Source: Gadus chalcogrammus
Lineage: Eukaryota; Chordata; Actinopteri; Gadiformes; Gadidae
Direction of reading: 5' to 3'
DNA length: 64,000 nucleotides
NCBI RefSeq assembly: GCF_026213295.1
Contig: NC_079412.1
Location: forward strand, 7,941,130 to 8,005,129
In this document: positions 48,891 through 60,773 of the stretch, piece after piece
How the letters are laid out: each line of letters begins with the position of its first letter
Position numbering within the stretch: position 1 is the first letter of the stretch
The notes under the pieces: generated by a model
The model's database searches: none
Seen by the model: the letters and a program-made list of their open reading frames with translations, nothing else
What the model was told of the DNA's origin: nothing
Translations under genes and position numbers: made by a program

Positions 48891-49095
48891 GTGAGAGGTT
48901 TTTAGTCGTGTGTGTGTGGTGGTTTTAGTATTGTGCTTGAGAGGTTTCTAGCAGTGTGTGTGAGAGGTTTTCAGTAGTGTGTGTGTTTGAGAGGTTTTCA
49001 GTAGTGTGTGTGTGAGAGGTTTTCAGTAGTGTGTGTGAGAGGTTTTCAGCAATGTGTGAGAGAGGTTTCCAGAGTGCATGTGAGAGGTTTACAAT
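48891..49095 (-). repeat. Inverted relative of the 48.4-kb minisatellite
   Basis: Units of GTGTGTGAGAGGTTTTCAGTAGT (about 20-24 bp). The inverse, ACTACTGAAAACCTCTC, resembles ACTACTGACACATAAACCTCTC of the array at 48428-48805, so the two arrays face each other across about 85 bp. Confidence 0.7.
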
Positions 49096-49498
49096 TCAGT
49101 ATTAGAGGCACATTTAAATGATGGCCGATACAGACCCTCATATATTCACTCCCATGTCTGCGAAGCAAACTCTCTCCCAGATTCATGCACACACAAATAC
49201 ACATGTCAGATGCGGCGAAACACACATACTCGTCAGTCGTGAGTACACACAGGTATACATTAAACACGTACACACACCTTGACGTCAGACGTGCATGAAC
49301 ACACAAATACCCTGCCCCAGGCCGCCAGCGGGGGTGCATCTTCAACTTCATTGCATTAGTAACGGTTACTTGTCCTATTTGCTATCAAACCGTTGAGAGA
49401 GCTGAGAGAGATGAGCGAGCTGGAACAGATAAGGGAGCTGAGAGAGATTTGATATTCCTTAAAACACCAACACCCAACTGCACATTTGAATGATGCAT

Positions 49499-51222
49499 CA
49501 CAGTGTTACAGTAGAGAGCCTCTAGGTCATTACAGTAGAGAGCCTCTAGGTCATAGTGTTACAGTAGAGAGCCTCTAGGTCACAGTGTTACAGTAGAGAG
49601 CCTCTAGGTCATAGTGTTACATTAGGGAGCCTCTAGGTCATAGTGTTACAGTAGAGAGCCTCTAGGTCATAGTGTTACAGTAGAGAGCCTCGTCTAGGTC
49701 ATAGTGTTACAGTAGAGAGCCTCTAGGTCACAGTGTTACAGTAGAGAGCCTCTAGGTCACAGTGTTACAGTAGAGAGCCTCTAGGTCATAGTGTTACAGT
49801 AGAGAGCCTCTAGGTCATAGTGTTACAGTAGAGAGCCTCTAGGTCATAGTGTTACAGTAGAGAGCCTCTAGGTCACAGTGTTACAGTAGAGAGCCTCTAG
49901 GTCATAGTGTTACAGTAGGGAGCCTCTAGGTCATAGTGTTACAGTAGAGAGCCTCTAGGTCATAGTGTTACAGTAGAGAGCCTCTAGGTCATAGTGTTAC
50001 AGTAGGGAGCCTCTAGGTCATAGTGTTACAGTAGAGAGCCTCTAGGTCATAGTGTTACAGTAGAGAGCCTCTAGGTCATAGTGTTACAGTAGGGAGCCTC
50101 TAGGTCATAGTGTTACAGTAGAGAGCCTCTAGGTCATAGTGTTACAGTAGAGAGCCTCTAGGTCATAGTGTTACAGTAGAGAGCCTCTAGGTCACAGTGT
50201 TACAGTAGAGAGCCTCTAGGTCATAGTGTTACAGTAGAGAGCCTCTAGGTCACAGTGTTACAGTAGAGAGCCTCTAGGTCATAGTGTTACAGTAGAGAGC
50301 CTCTAGGTCATTACAGTAGAGAGCCTCTAGGTCATAGTGTTACAGTAGAGAGCCTCTAGGTCACAGTGTTACAGTAGAGAGCCTCTAGGTCATAGTGTTA
50401 CAGTAGAGAGCCTCTAGGTCATAGTGTTACAGTAGAGAGCCTCTAGGTCATAGTGTTACAGTAGAGAGCCTCTAGGTCACAGTGTTACAGTAGGGAGCCT
50501 CTAGGTCATAGTGTTACAGTAGAGAGCCTCTAGGTCACAGTGTTACAGTAGAGAGCCTGTAGGTCACAGTGTTACAGTAGAGAGCCTCTAGGTCATAGTG
50601 TTACAGTAGAGAGCCTCTAGGTCATTACAGTAGAGAGCCTCTAGGTCATAGTGTTACAGTAGAGAGCCTCTAGGTCACAGTGTTACAGTAGAGAGCCTCT
50701 AGGTCATAGTGTTACAGTAGAGAGCCTCTAGGTCATAGTGTTACAGTAGAGAGCCTCTAGGTCACAGTGTTACAGTAGAGAGCCTCTAGGTCACAGTGTT
50801 ACAGTAGGGAGCCTCTAGGTCATAGTGTTACAGTAGAGAGCCTCTAGGTCATAGTGTTACAGTAGAGAGCCTCTAGGTCATAGTGTTACAGTAGGGAGCC
50901 TCTAGGTCATAGTGTTACAGTAGAGAGCCTCTAGGTCATAGTGTTACAGTAGAGAGCCTCTAGGTCACAGTGTTACAGTAGAGAGCCTCTAGGTCACAGT
51001 GTTACAGTAGAGAGCCTCTAGGTCATAGTGTTACAGTAGGGAGCCTCTAGGTCATAGTGTTACAGTAGAGAGCCTCTAGGTCATAGTGTTACAGTAGAGA
51101 GCCTCTAGGTCATAGTGTTACAGTAGAGAGCCTCGTCTAGGTCATAGTGTTACAGTAGGGAGCCTCTAGGTCATAGTGTTACAGTAGAGAGCCTCTAGGT
51201 CATAGTGTTACAGTAGAGAGCC
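49499..51222 (+). repeat. 29-bp minisatellite, about 60 copies
   Basis: The unit is TCATAGTGTTACAGTAGAGA + GCCTCTAGG. Variants: T/C in TCATAG/TCACAG, A/G in TAGAGAG/TAGGGAG, a 24-bp unit lacking AGTGT (starting about 49527, 50308 and 50622) and a 32-bp unit with an extra CGT (GCCTCGTCTAGG near 49688 and 51131). The two later 24-bp units are 314 bp apart, i.e. one 24-bp plus ten 29-bp units. Confidence 0.95.
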
Positions 51223-51430
51223 ATGCGCCACTCAAAGAAACACACATGTATCTCACAAGCAAACATTGAGACAATTACTGTGGTAATCCCAGAGCAACCC
51301 TCCAAAAGCCCAAGTTGATTTTGACATTCATTAACCGCAGGCCCCGCCTGCTCCAGGCAGCATGCATAATTCATCGTTAGGGGGTTTCACTCTCACTTTC
51401 TGCATTCTCAATTTCAAGGCCTGTGGAGAC
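51223..51430. other. Unique stretch between minisatellite and Harbinger
   Basis: No gene. Low simple-repeat content, with words such as CATGCATAATTCAT. It could be a conserved non-coding segment but this cannot be tested here. Confidence 0.3.
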
Positions 51431-51655
51431 AATGGCCCTCATTTATCAAACAAACGTAGAAATGAGCGCAAATCTGAACGCATGATTCATCTTACGATTG
51501 GACCCACGTGAGATTTACGAAACCTTCGTATCACACCAATCCCAGCGTACGAAGGATCTTGGTGTTGATAAATACGGCGGCTGAGATCGAACGTAATTAA
51601 CGTAACAGGCCCATATAAGCACGTCTTCAGAAGTCTCGCCCCTAACTTTTACGAC

Positions 51656-51857
51656 ATGGAGAAACGTCCAACGGTAAAATAGAGGAATTTTTCCGAGACC
51701 CAAATGGAGACGCTCGGGTCACTGGTGGATGCGAACCGTCTGGTTTTATTTGGTAGCCTAAAAGCTGGCATTAAAGGTCGGCAAAAGAATGCTATATGGA
51801 AGGAAATAACTGTTGCAGTGAATAGTGTTTCCAATGTTCGTCGGGCTACGGAAGAGG
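51656..51857 (+). pseudogene. Harbinger Myb/SANT-like DNA-binding protein, exon 1
   Basis: ATG at 51656 reads MEKRPTVK, a TAG stop, then RNFSETQMETLGSLVDANRL, VLFGSLKAGIKGRQKNAIWK, EITVAVNSVSNVRRATEE and a donor GAAGAG|GTTTGT. R-x-R-N-F-S-x-x-E-x-x...L-F-G-x-L...W..I...VN is the Myb-like accessory protein of fish Harbinger elements, which brings the nuclease to the ends and the nucleus. The stop at codon 9 and the missing second exon make it inactive. Confidence 0.75.
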
Positions 51858-51960
51858 TTTGTTAATTAAATTAATTAATAATAAATTAAATGTACAACTT
51901 CTGTTATCCAGCTTAAAACATTTCACATATATGCTATTGTTTGCATTCCGTTAAAGTTAT

Positions 51961-52730
51961 TTAATTCCGAATAAGGTGAAGACGAAATGGTCCGACTTGA
52001 AGCTCAGCACCAAAAAACGTGTTGCGGCTGTGAAGCCGGCCAAGCAAGAAACGGGGGGAGGCCGGTGCAGTGCGACTGCAGCGTAACTCACCGAGATGAC
52101 TCTGACCATGTAGTGCGCCCTGATGTAGACGATGCCCAACGTTGCTATTTTGGAAAATAAAAGAATCGTGCGTGCCCCCAGGCCATCGGGCTACCATGTT
52201 CAGGATTGACATTCTGGGATCGCAAATAATCGGAACATTAACTGAATGGTAGCTTTTGCGGTTCATGTACGCGTAATCATTAATAGATGCGCACATGGGT
52301 ACAATCAACCGCACCAATCACATTTGGAAACCTAGCAATAGCATAAAAATCCCGTTTGATTCCAGTTTGCTGATCGTTATGGGAATTTAATATAACGTTC
52401 GGAGAGGGACATTATAGCTGCCAAAACTGCTGGCATGGTTCGGCTAATACTTGGCTGGGAAATAGCAGACCTGTCCCCGATCTCCCGCTGCAAGATCCCG
52501 GTGGCCAAAAATCCCAAGGTAGAGCAAACCTGCACAGGTATTGCGTTTGATCGCCTAGTTTCTCGCCTTAACTGTGACTCCAAAGCATTGCATAGCTCCA
52601 TCAGGAGATGCCTTGGGAGACGAAAACGACTCAAGAGCCATTCATCGCCCTCCTTAAAAAAATCGGCGCAGTCTCGAAAAACTCTCTCGTCTGTGCGTTG
52701 AGGTCCTTAACAGAGCCAGATCTGCCATCG
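51961..52730 (-). pseudogene. Harbinger nuclease (HARBI1-like), frameshifted
   Basis: Minus-strand pieces in order: MADLALLR (about 52720), then VFRDCADFFKEGDEWLLSRF and RLPRHLLMELCNALESQL, STLGFLATGILQREIGDRSA, ISQPSISRTMPAVLAAIMSL, RYIKFP-stop; next frame RDFYAIARFPNVIGAVDCTH; next frame NDYAYMNRKSYHSVNVPII, VARWPGGTHDSFIFQNSN. The Asp in GAVDCTH and in GGTHDS are the first two catalytic residues of the DDE_4 fold. The third acidic region is lost after a further shift. At least three frameshifts are needed to read it. Confidence 0.8.
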
Positions 52731-53124
52731 CTGAGACACGACCACCTATTTGGCAAAGCTCCTGTTAATATAGACAGCTGAATAAACATTTCACCTGTCA
52801 CATTCTAATTATTTTCATAGCAATACTGTTTTTAATTAGGCCTGACTTGATTGTAATTGTTTGAACGGCTGGACTAATTCCAATTTATTTAGTAATTAAT
52901 ACAGATGTTGAACATGGGCTACTTGTGCTGCACTATTCATCATTGAAATACCCGTATGTTGCGCCAAAAAAACTTGCGTACACGAGCTCAGACCTGACGT
53001 GAGATTTCATCGCAGCCTGCGCTCACGTTCAAATTGATAAATGCCAAGCTCAACGTTGAAATGAGCGTACGTCCATTTTACGCACGTTTTCTGTCGTACG
53101 CTCGTTTGATAAATGAGGGCCAAT

Positions 53125-54052
53125 ATGTTTTTACTGTTGGCATGTGACTGAATCAGAGGGGTCTACCATGAGTAATGTCTCATAGCCTCCTAATCTCATG
53201 TAGCATAATCGTATCATGTACATGTAAGCCTTAGGGTAAGAGAGATTGGATAGGTTAAATATGGGAGGATTTCAGAACAGCAGACTGAACTGATAAAAAG
53301 AAACCCCAACTCAAATGGACACAGTCTCTATGCAGTGGCAAGTGAAAGTGATACAATGACTAACTCATGATTCAGAAGTGACTCATGTCCAAACGACTGC
53401 ACTGTGCAGTTCATTTAGATTAGGGTGAATGAATTAGTAGAGTGAACTCAGGACGTAGCAGCACTGTAGGGCTTCCACAACCAACACCAACCCAATGGCT
53501 CTGGCAGGTTGGCTGACTGTGGAACAACTACTCTTGATGATACTTTTAGCTGCTGCACTATATAGCTTTGTAACATTTAGCTATGTACTATTGCTGTGTT
53601 ATATCCTATTATTGTGCATTGATTGAATAGTTCCACCAGAAAATAATAATACTGGTCTGGGATAATGTGCATCGTGGTGTTCCTTGATTGCCTATGGCTG
53701 AGGAATAGTAGACCATTTGTTAGCACCTCAGAAGGGGTTTAACAATCAGCGACTGATTGATTCCCGTGAAGATCATGTGAACTATAAACACTGAGTAGAG
53801 CAACCAGGATCAACCTTTAAAATAAGGTGTAACTTGCTGAGTCATTGTTTGAAGTGCTTTGCTGTTTTTTTGAAATTGTGTGTTTTACTACTTCTGTGCA
53901 CTTGATGTCTGTCACCACCTTCTCCTGAGTGGGGAAAATATGGAGAGACAGCACAATACAGGCAGACAAGCGCATATGCACACAGTGACCATCCAGCAAA
54001 AATACACACGTACACACACACTCATGGACACATAGAAGGGTAGGCTCTGGCT
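53125..54052. other. Unique non-coding stretch
   Basis: No repeat or exon recognised. Confidence 0.4.
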
Positions 54053-54208
54053 GAGAGACTGGTTATTATGGTCTGCCGTAGACCCGGGCTGTGAGACTGG
54101 TTATTATGGTCTGCCGTATACTCGGGCTTTGAGATTGGTTATTATGGCCTGCCGTAGACCCGGCTGTGGCACTGGTTATTAGGGTCTGCCATAGACCCAG
54201 GCTGTGGG
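54053..54208. repeat. 38-bp minisatellite, about 4 copies
   Basis: Unit GAGACTGGTTATTATGGTCT + GCCGTAGACCCGGGCTGT repeated with single-base changes. Confidence 0.9.
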
Positions 54209-54299
54209 ATTATCTTTAGAAAGGCAGCATGCAAACACAGCTATTCTGCAGCTCTCAGGAGGAGTCACGGCCATATCAAATGAGATCCAGCAGCCCCAG

Positions 54300-54688
54300 G
54301 CCCCCATCTCTCTCTCCTTCTCACTCTCTATGTACTTGTACACCTCTCTTTCTTTCTCTCCCTCTCTAGGTACACATATATATATCTCTCTCTCCCTCTC
54401 GGTGGCCTCCAGCAGCAACTTCTAATCTCACCTTTTCTCTCTTCCCTTGACCTCCTCCTCCTCCACACTCCTGGGTCTCGCGCTCTTTCCATGTCGGTCT
54501 CTCCCTCTGTCTCTAAATGCCTCTAGCACTGTCTGTCTGTCTGGCTGTCTCTTCCTGTCCACTTTTCCCAACTCCCTTCCTTTTTCTAACCCCCTGTGTC
54601 TCTCTCTCCCATTTCCTCTCCTTTTCTCTCTCTCTCTTTGCATCGCTTTTCCTCCCTCTGCCTGCTTCTCTCTCCCTCTCTCTTCTCT

Positions 54689-54760
<72 letters not shown>

Positions 54761-54875
54761 ACTCCCTCTCTCTCTCTCACTCCCTCTCTCTCTATATCTC
54801 TCCCTCTCTCTCTATATCCCTCTCTCTCTCTCTCTCTCCCTCTCTCTCTCTCTCTCTCCCTCTCTCTCTCTATCT
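54300..54875. repeat. CT-rich simple-sequence block
   Basis: Near-continuous pyrimidine sequence, with pure (CT)n at about 54685-54750 and (CT)n interrupted by TATAT and CCC. Long Ser/Leu frames are artefacts. Confidence 0.9.
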
Positions 54876-55095
54876 GACTCCAGTGGAGAGCAATTACAGA
54901 GATGATATGAGCCGTCAGTCACCAGGGCCAGATGAAGCAGGGCCTCTTCTACATGCTAATGCACGCCAGATTCAATCAGGCCTTTGTGTAGCGGAGGGAA
55001 TGGCCCATGCACTCATTAAAAAATAAATCACAATAACAATGAAGCGCTGGCTGCAGGGAGAGCAGCACCTCATCCACCACAGTCGCCGTGCTGAG

Positions 55096-55104
55096 CTGCT
55101 CTCG

Positions 55105-55163
<59 letters not shown>

Positions 55164-55418
55164 GCTCTCTCTCTCTCGTTCTCTCTCTCTGTCTCTCTCG
55201 TTCTCTCTCTCGTTCTCTCTCTGTCTCTCTCTCTCTCTCGTTCTCTCTCTCTCTCGTTCTCTCTCTCGTTCTCTCTCTCTGTCTCTCTCTCTGTCTCTCT
55301 CTCTGTCTCTGTCTCTCTCTCTCGTTCTCTCTCTGTCTCTCTCTCTCTCTGTCTCTCGTTCTCTCTCTCTCCCTCTCTCTTCCTCTGTCTCTCTTGCTCT
55401 CTGTCTATCTCTCGTTCT

Positions 55419-55471
<53 letters not shown>

Positions 55472-55485
55472 CTCTCTCTCTCACC
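55096..55485. repeat. CT-rich minisatellite with GTTCTCTCTCT and GTCTCTCTCT units
   Basis: (CT)n interrupted at regular spacing by CGTT, GT and CG. No gene. Confidence 0.9.
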
Positions 55486-55620
55486 GTACCTTTTGCTCCT
55501 CTCAATAAAATCTCAATATGCTTTATTGGCACGAGTGCAAGTACTATCTAACAATGTTGCCAAAGCAATAGCATATTTTTTTTATGAACAATTCTAAATA
55601 TATCAGTAAATAATACAAAC

Positions 55621-56050
55621 TGTTATGGTTGTGGACATAGCCAGCAGAGCCAGCAGAGGCTTTGCTTTGTCTCCCCCTTTTGGTGTTTAATTGTCTGTGC
55701 AATGGGCCAAGACAACTGCTCTACACCTGTTCAACAAGCACACCTGCCATCCATCTCTGTTTATCATCTCTGCCGTATTTAAACCCTGGTTCTTCACCCA
55801 CTCATCGCCAGATCGTTGTTTCAACCTCGCAAACCACCCACCTGCCCGCCATCTTTCGGTCGTACTCTTCTGCCTGCCTGTTGGATCAGATATTTCCGTC
55901 GACCTACCCAGCCCTGTGCTTTCATCCACCCTGGCCTGTCCACCTCCTGGTTCTTCCCTACTGCTCTTATCCTCCAATAAACCTCTGGTTTTTGTATTCA
56001 ACCTCCAGTGTCTGCGTCTGCGCTTGGGTTTTCACCGTTCTAATGTAACA
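55621..56050 (+). mobile_element. Solo-LTR-like element
   Basis: TGTTATGGTTG at 55621 and CTAATGTAACA ending at 56050 bound 430 bp. Flanks CAAAC (left) and CAAAA (right) are near-identical 5-bp duplicates. Inside lie a TATA-like GTATTTAAACC (about 55773) and CAATAAACC (about 55973), the usual promoter and poly(A) layout of a gypsy-type LTR. No internal coding region remains. Confidence 0.7.
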
Positions 56051-56637
56051 CAAAACCACAAAACATGGTGTACAAAATACAAACAAGCTAAGTGTCTCTT
56101 AATCTGCAGCATTGTTGACATATCGGGCTGCCAGGTTGCAACATCCTGTCCCCGACAGGAACCAGTTTGTCCTTGTCTAGTAGCTTCTGGAACACTGGGA
56201 AGGTCCAATGTCCTCAAATATATTTCTGTAATTTTCCTCTGTTTCCCTCTATTTCCCCCTCTCTCCATCTACTCCCTCCTGCTGTTATTTCTCTCATGCC
56301 CTCCTCTTCTCTTCTCTTACCCCCTTTGTTCTCTCTCTCCTCTATGTCCATCTCACCCTTTTTATCCTCCTGTTTGCCTCTCTCCTCCTAAGGTCCAGTA
56401 TATTGGTTGGTCTTATTTTATAGTTAATACAAATTGGGTCAATAATGAGATAATTAAAAAAGCTATAATTTTGATTTATAGCTTTTTTTGTCTCCTTGTG
56501 TGATAGCAATTTAGCATATATCTGCCGGTTGCAATACATACAATACTTGATAAAGATACCTGTAGAATAATCATGGGCAGGATAAAAAGATTGCAGCAAT
56601 ATAAATAAGTATAAATAATGCCAGCTCTCTCATTAAG
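56051..56637. other. Unique and CT-rich non-coding stretch
   Basis: Pyrimidine-rich sequence at 56230-56390 without a clear unit. No gene seen. Confidence 0.4.
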
Positions 56638-56975
56638 GTTCTCCCTCTCCTCTCCTCTCCTCTCCTTACCACTACCCGTATGGTCCTCCTCTCCCCCTCC
56701 CCACTATCCATAAGGTTCTCCTCTCCTCTCCTTCCCACTACCCTTAAGGTTCGCCCTCGCCTCCTCTCCTGCCCACTATCCTTAAGGTTCTCCCTCACCT
56801 CCTCTCCTTCCCACTATCCTTCAGGTTCTCCTCTCCTCTCCTTCCCACTATCCTTTAAGTTCTCCTCTCTTCTCCTCCTCTCCACTATCCTTCAGGTTCT
56901 CCTCTCCTCTCAACTATCCTTTTGGTTCTCCTCTCCTCCCTTGCTTACCACTCTCCTCAAGTTCTCTCTCTCTCT
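56638..56975. repeat. About 33-37-bp minisatellite (CCACTATCCTTAAGGTTCTC)n
   Basis: Nine or so degenerate units of CTCCTCTCCTTCCCACTATCCTTAAGGTT. Confidence 0.85.
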
Positions 56976-58114
56976 CTTTTCTGCCAGTTTGAGCCCAGGT
57001 TATCTGAAGGTATATTGGTGAGGCATAGGCTGCCATGCCGCAAACAGCACATTGTTGTATCTCCGATGATAATCCTTTTCACCCACTCCACACAAACACA
57101 TCAACAGGAGTAAAGAGTCAGAAGCTGCCCTGAAGGGTTTGTTTGGTCAATTAACTTGTTGATTGATTGATGAATTGATCGGCTGCTTGAGGTTAGCGCT
57201 CCACACATAGGAAGGAAATCTTTGACATTTGTCTGAACTGAAAATAGATTTTAATTATTTCACACCACATTATAACGCAATACTGTAACAGCAAGACCAC
57301 CACATCACCCCTATTTCATTCATTAGCTGGCACTATGCTGCTGGCAGACACTTGACCAGCACCCATGTGTTTTAGCATGTCTGAGTGTGGTGTGTGTGTG
57401 TGTGTGTTGTGTACTGTTCTCTCTCCGTGTCTCACCAAGTGAAATATTAAGATGCCAGGCAGTGGCATACTGTAGCGTTCCCCTCAGCTGAGTCCCCGCC
57501 CCCCTGACGTGAGGCAGCTGTCTGCGTTAAGAAGACTCAGTGCCAGCCGTCTCTCTCTGCCTGATATCCTCATTAGCTCCCTCTACTCGCAGCGCTTTAG
57601 AAAGTGGACTTTCCCTGAAGACGCAGTACCCCTTTCATCCTCCAGCCAGCTTTGTCTTAACACGTCCGCGGAGACGAGGGCTGTGGATCTACAGAGCTGT
57701 ATGTGAATTTGCCGTGAGTCAGCACAAGAGCACCTGTGTCTAGTGTTGTGTGTGTGCTGAGATGGGGGGGGGGGGGGGGGTGTCGGTCTAGGGTTGTGTG
57801 TTTCTTCTGATTGTGTTCAGGTTAAAGGTCTTGTGGGGGTGCTCAACTGTGCGTTTGTGTGTGTGTGTCTATACCGATTTATAACAGCCCAGATCGTCGA
57901 GAAGTCAGTGAATTATGAACCAGCCGAATCACTGATTGTGGCACCATTGACCTTGGGGTTGTTGCAGAACCATAAGGTGTGTTCTTTGAATGGAAAATAA
58001 AAAGATTATTTTTTTCTATGAGCTCTGGTTTGAGGGAGGTTCTCCTGTTTGTTATATAGTGAGCTAGAGCAGGAGGGTCTACATTTCTTTCGCTATGTAT
58101 AGTTTTACAATTAG
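56976..58114. other. Unique non-coding stretch
   Basis: (TG)n at 57390-57406 and a run of about 18 G at 57763-57780. The segment 57440-57720 is free of simple repeats and mildly GC-rich. No exon could be supported. Confidence 0.35.
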
Positions 58115-58309
58115 AGAATTTTGCTGATGCTCTTATCCAAAGCGACAACCATTCATTCACACACCGAAGGCGGGGTCAACCACGCAGGACGATGGCCAGC
58201 TCGTCAGGAGCAGTAAGGGTGACGTGTTGTGCTCAGGGACACCTCAGGGATCGATCTAGCAACCTTCCGGTTACCAGTGAACCCGCTCTACCTCTGGAGC
58301 TACTGCCAT
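58115..58309 (-). repeat. tRNA-derived SINE, copy 2 (minus strand)
   Basis: The reverse complement reads GGCAGTAGCTCCAGAGGTAGAGCGGG (A box), GGTAACCGGAAGGTTGCTAG and ATCGATCCC (B-box region), then TCCTGACGAGCTGGCC and ends GCTTTGGATAAGAGCATCAG. It is diverged from the copy at 63311-63540. Confidence 0.75.
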
Positions 58310-58705
58310 CCTTCAAATCTATATGTGTGCTTTCTCACTTCACTTTCTGTTCAAAGGACATTCTGTTACTTGGTTTGTTAGTGTTCTTGTCTTTACAGGA
58401 TATTTTTTAAACCTTTATTTGATAAGACTATCGCAAATCCCTTTCCCCAAGAATTCCATGGGGGTGTGTGTGGATTACATCTTTAATTGGCTTGACCTGC
58501 GGTCAAGCCAATGACAAGAAGCAAGTAGTAGCACTTCATATGAATGGTGGTATGGTGGCTTCATGCCACCGTACTGTTAGGCTGATAGCACCATGCCCTC
58601 TACACTCCTCTACACGCAACAAACTGAGACGCACTGTGGTCTTCATTACAGGCTGATGTGTTCCCCAAACCAGCCTGTATGGGCTGTTCTACGCCACTCC
58701 CACTC
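58310..58705. other. Unique stretch with small hairpin
   Basis: ATTGGCTTGACC (58486-58497) is inverted at 58501-58512. Nothing else recognised. Confidence 0.4.
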
Positions 58706-58797
58706 CATCCATCCATCCATCCATCCATCCATCCATCCATCCATCCATCCATCCATCCATCCATCCATCCATCCATCCATCCTTCCATCCATCCAGC
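58706..58797. repeat. (ATCC)n microsatellite
   Basis: About 92 bp, nearly pure to 58782. Confidence 0.95.
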
Positions 58798-59081
58798 CAT
58801 CTATTGATCCATCCATTCATCCATCCACCGATCTGCCCCATGAACCGTTCATCCCCACCCCCACCCCCCCCTCCCTATACCCCCCGTTTCTCCTCCCTCT
58901 CTCCCTCCCTGCCTCCCCCGGGGAACAGTGGTTCATCACAAAGGGAATCTGAGACCCCAGAGAGAATTTCATGCACCCGAAAGGTTAAGTTAGTTATATA
59001 GGGTTAGTTATCCCCTGAGGTCACACTCTGGTTCTCTGGGAGGTGCCTGGGAAACACTGGCTATTGTACCTGCTGGGTAAA

Positions 59082-59102
59082 GAGAGAGAGACAAAGAAAG
59101 AG

Positions 59103-59146
<44 letters not shown>

Positions 59147-59283
59147 GAGAGAGGAGAGCGGTGATGAGAGGAGAGAGAGCGAGATCGACATAGCCAGAGG
59201 GGGACGAGAGACCAAGAGGTGGGAAGAGAGAGAAAGAAGAGATTGGGGGATGGACAAGACAGGTGTGGTTGTGGTAGTGCATA

Positions 59284-59349
<66 letters not shown>
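59082..59349. repeat. (GA)n and (TG)n microsatellites
   Basis: GA-rich 59082-59195 with a pure core near 59108-59140; pure (TG)n 59286-59349. Confidence 0.95.
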
Positions 59350-59351
<2 letters not shown>

Positions 59352-59384
59352 GTGGTGTCTGTGTGTGTGTCTTTCTATCTGTCT

Positions 59385-59690
59385 GTTAGCCTGTGGAAGT
59401 CAGTTACTCTGTAAGTTAGTCTGTAAGCTAAACCCAGTTTACAGTGTTTAAGGTAGTCAGTGATCTAGAGTCTACATTCCGTGAGTTAGTCTCTTGGTTA
59501 GTCAGTCCTTTAGCAAGGCAACTAATCAGTCTGCTAACTAGTCACTCTGCTAAATGGACTTTTGGCTAGTCAGTCTGTAAGCTAGGCTATTATTTAGTCG
59601 GTATGTTAGCTGGTCAGTCAGTTAGTTAGTTGTAGTCTGTTAGTTAATCAGTGTGTTAGCTACTCTGCTAGTCATTCAGTCTGCTGACAA
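59385..59690. repeat. Degenerate array of GTTAGTCAGTCTG-type units
   Basis: Variants of (T)TAG(T/C)TAGTCAGTCTGT repeat about 18 times with irregular spacing, an old decayed minisatellite. Confidence 0.7.
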
Positions 59691-59929
59691 ATGAAAGGAG
59701 AAATGTCCCCTTGTCCTCTTTCTTGATTTTTTTATTTCTTCCTCCTCTCCTCCCACAGTCTTCTGCTCTCCCTCTGTCTCATTCCTCTGCTCTCGACTGC
59801 TCCACTCCCCTGCCTTCCTGCAGTGCGACCATATTCTACTTGTCCCCACCACTTTTAACGTCATCCCCCTAATCTCCCTCCATGCTGCAGCGGATAAGTG
59901 TGAAAGCCAGCCAACAAACTGCCTTACCT

Positions 59930-60060
59930 CTCTCTCTCACCCTCTCTCTCTCTGTTGCTCTGTCTCTGTCTCTGTCTCTCTCTCTGTCTCTCTCTCTGTT
60001 GCTCTGTCTCTGTCTCTGTCTCTGTCTCTGTCTCTGTCTCTCTCTCTGTCTCTGTCTCTG

Positions 60061-60124
<64 letters not shown>

Positions 60125-60152
60125 TCTCTCTCGCCCTCTCTGTCTGTCTCTG

Positions 60153-60245
<93 letters not shown>

Positions 60246-60262
60246 TTTTTTCTCTCTCTTTC
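59930..60262. repeat. (CT)n / (TCTGTC)n block
   Basis: Pyrimidine tract with TCTCTG hexamers and pure CT runs, ending in (TA)n and T7 at 60234-60250. Confidence 0.95.
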
Positions 60263-60773
60263 TGTCTCTCTCTCTCACTCGTCATCACAGCCTCAGACTT
60301 AGCCCAGATCCGGCAACACACATCACCGTCGGACAGCTTTGTGATCGTCTTACAAGCCTGTCTTGGACGCCATCCAAGGAAGGATAATTTATTAGGAAAA
60401 AAACGATGGAAACCTGAGAATGTCTCACAAACGAAAGAAAGAAGGACAACTAAAGGGGAGAAGAAAAGAGGAATGAAGGAGGGCAAAGAAAAGAGGTATA
60501 ATGGGGGGTGGAGGAGAGAGCAATGTGTGCTGTCATAAGGTGGAAACTCTTTTGTCTTTTTAATGCCTTTGTGATGAAGTTGGGCTTCACTCAAACAAGT
60601 TGACTGTCCTTTTAAGAAATAGCCAAAAAGCTCTCTTGATGGTATTTTTCGTCAAGTTTGATCAATCATACTTTTTGATGCAGGGCACCTTTATTTTGTT
60701 GTTTTTTGAGTTTTCTTTTTAATGTAAAGTCAGGTTCACAGCAAAGCCCCTTGCGAAGATTAATGGAGCGGTT
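60263..60773. other. Unique non-coding stretch
   Basis: No repeat family or exon recognised. Confidence 0.4.

Larger units (their letters stand above)
51434..53121. mobile_element. Complete PIF/Harbinger transposon
   Basis: The left end GGCCCTCATTTATCAAACAAACGT (51434-) and inverted right end ACGCTCGTTTGATAAATGAGGGCC (to 53121) are flanked by AAT at 51431-51433 and 53122-53124, the 3-bp duplication typical of the superfamily. The 1688-bp element carries a Myb-like frame (+) and a nuclease gene (-) in divergent/convergent layout, both broken. Confidence 0.9.

Noticed and set aside
49499..51222. Possible CRISPR array
   Set aside because: Head-to-tail 29-bp repeats without unique spacers in a vertebrate-type sequence; it is a minisatellite.
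54447..55597. Leu/Ser-rich and Arg/Glu-rich frames of 100-186 codons
   Set aside because: CT-rich simple sequence, with no splice, start or family signature.
55691..56503. 270-codon + frame
   Set aside because: Lies over the solo LTR and pyrimidine-rich DNA, with no family motif.
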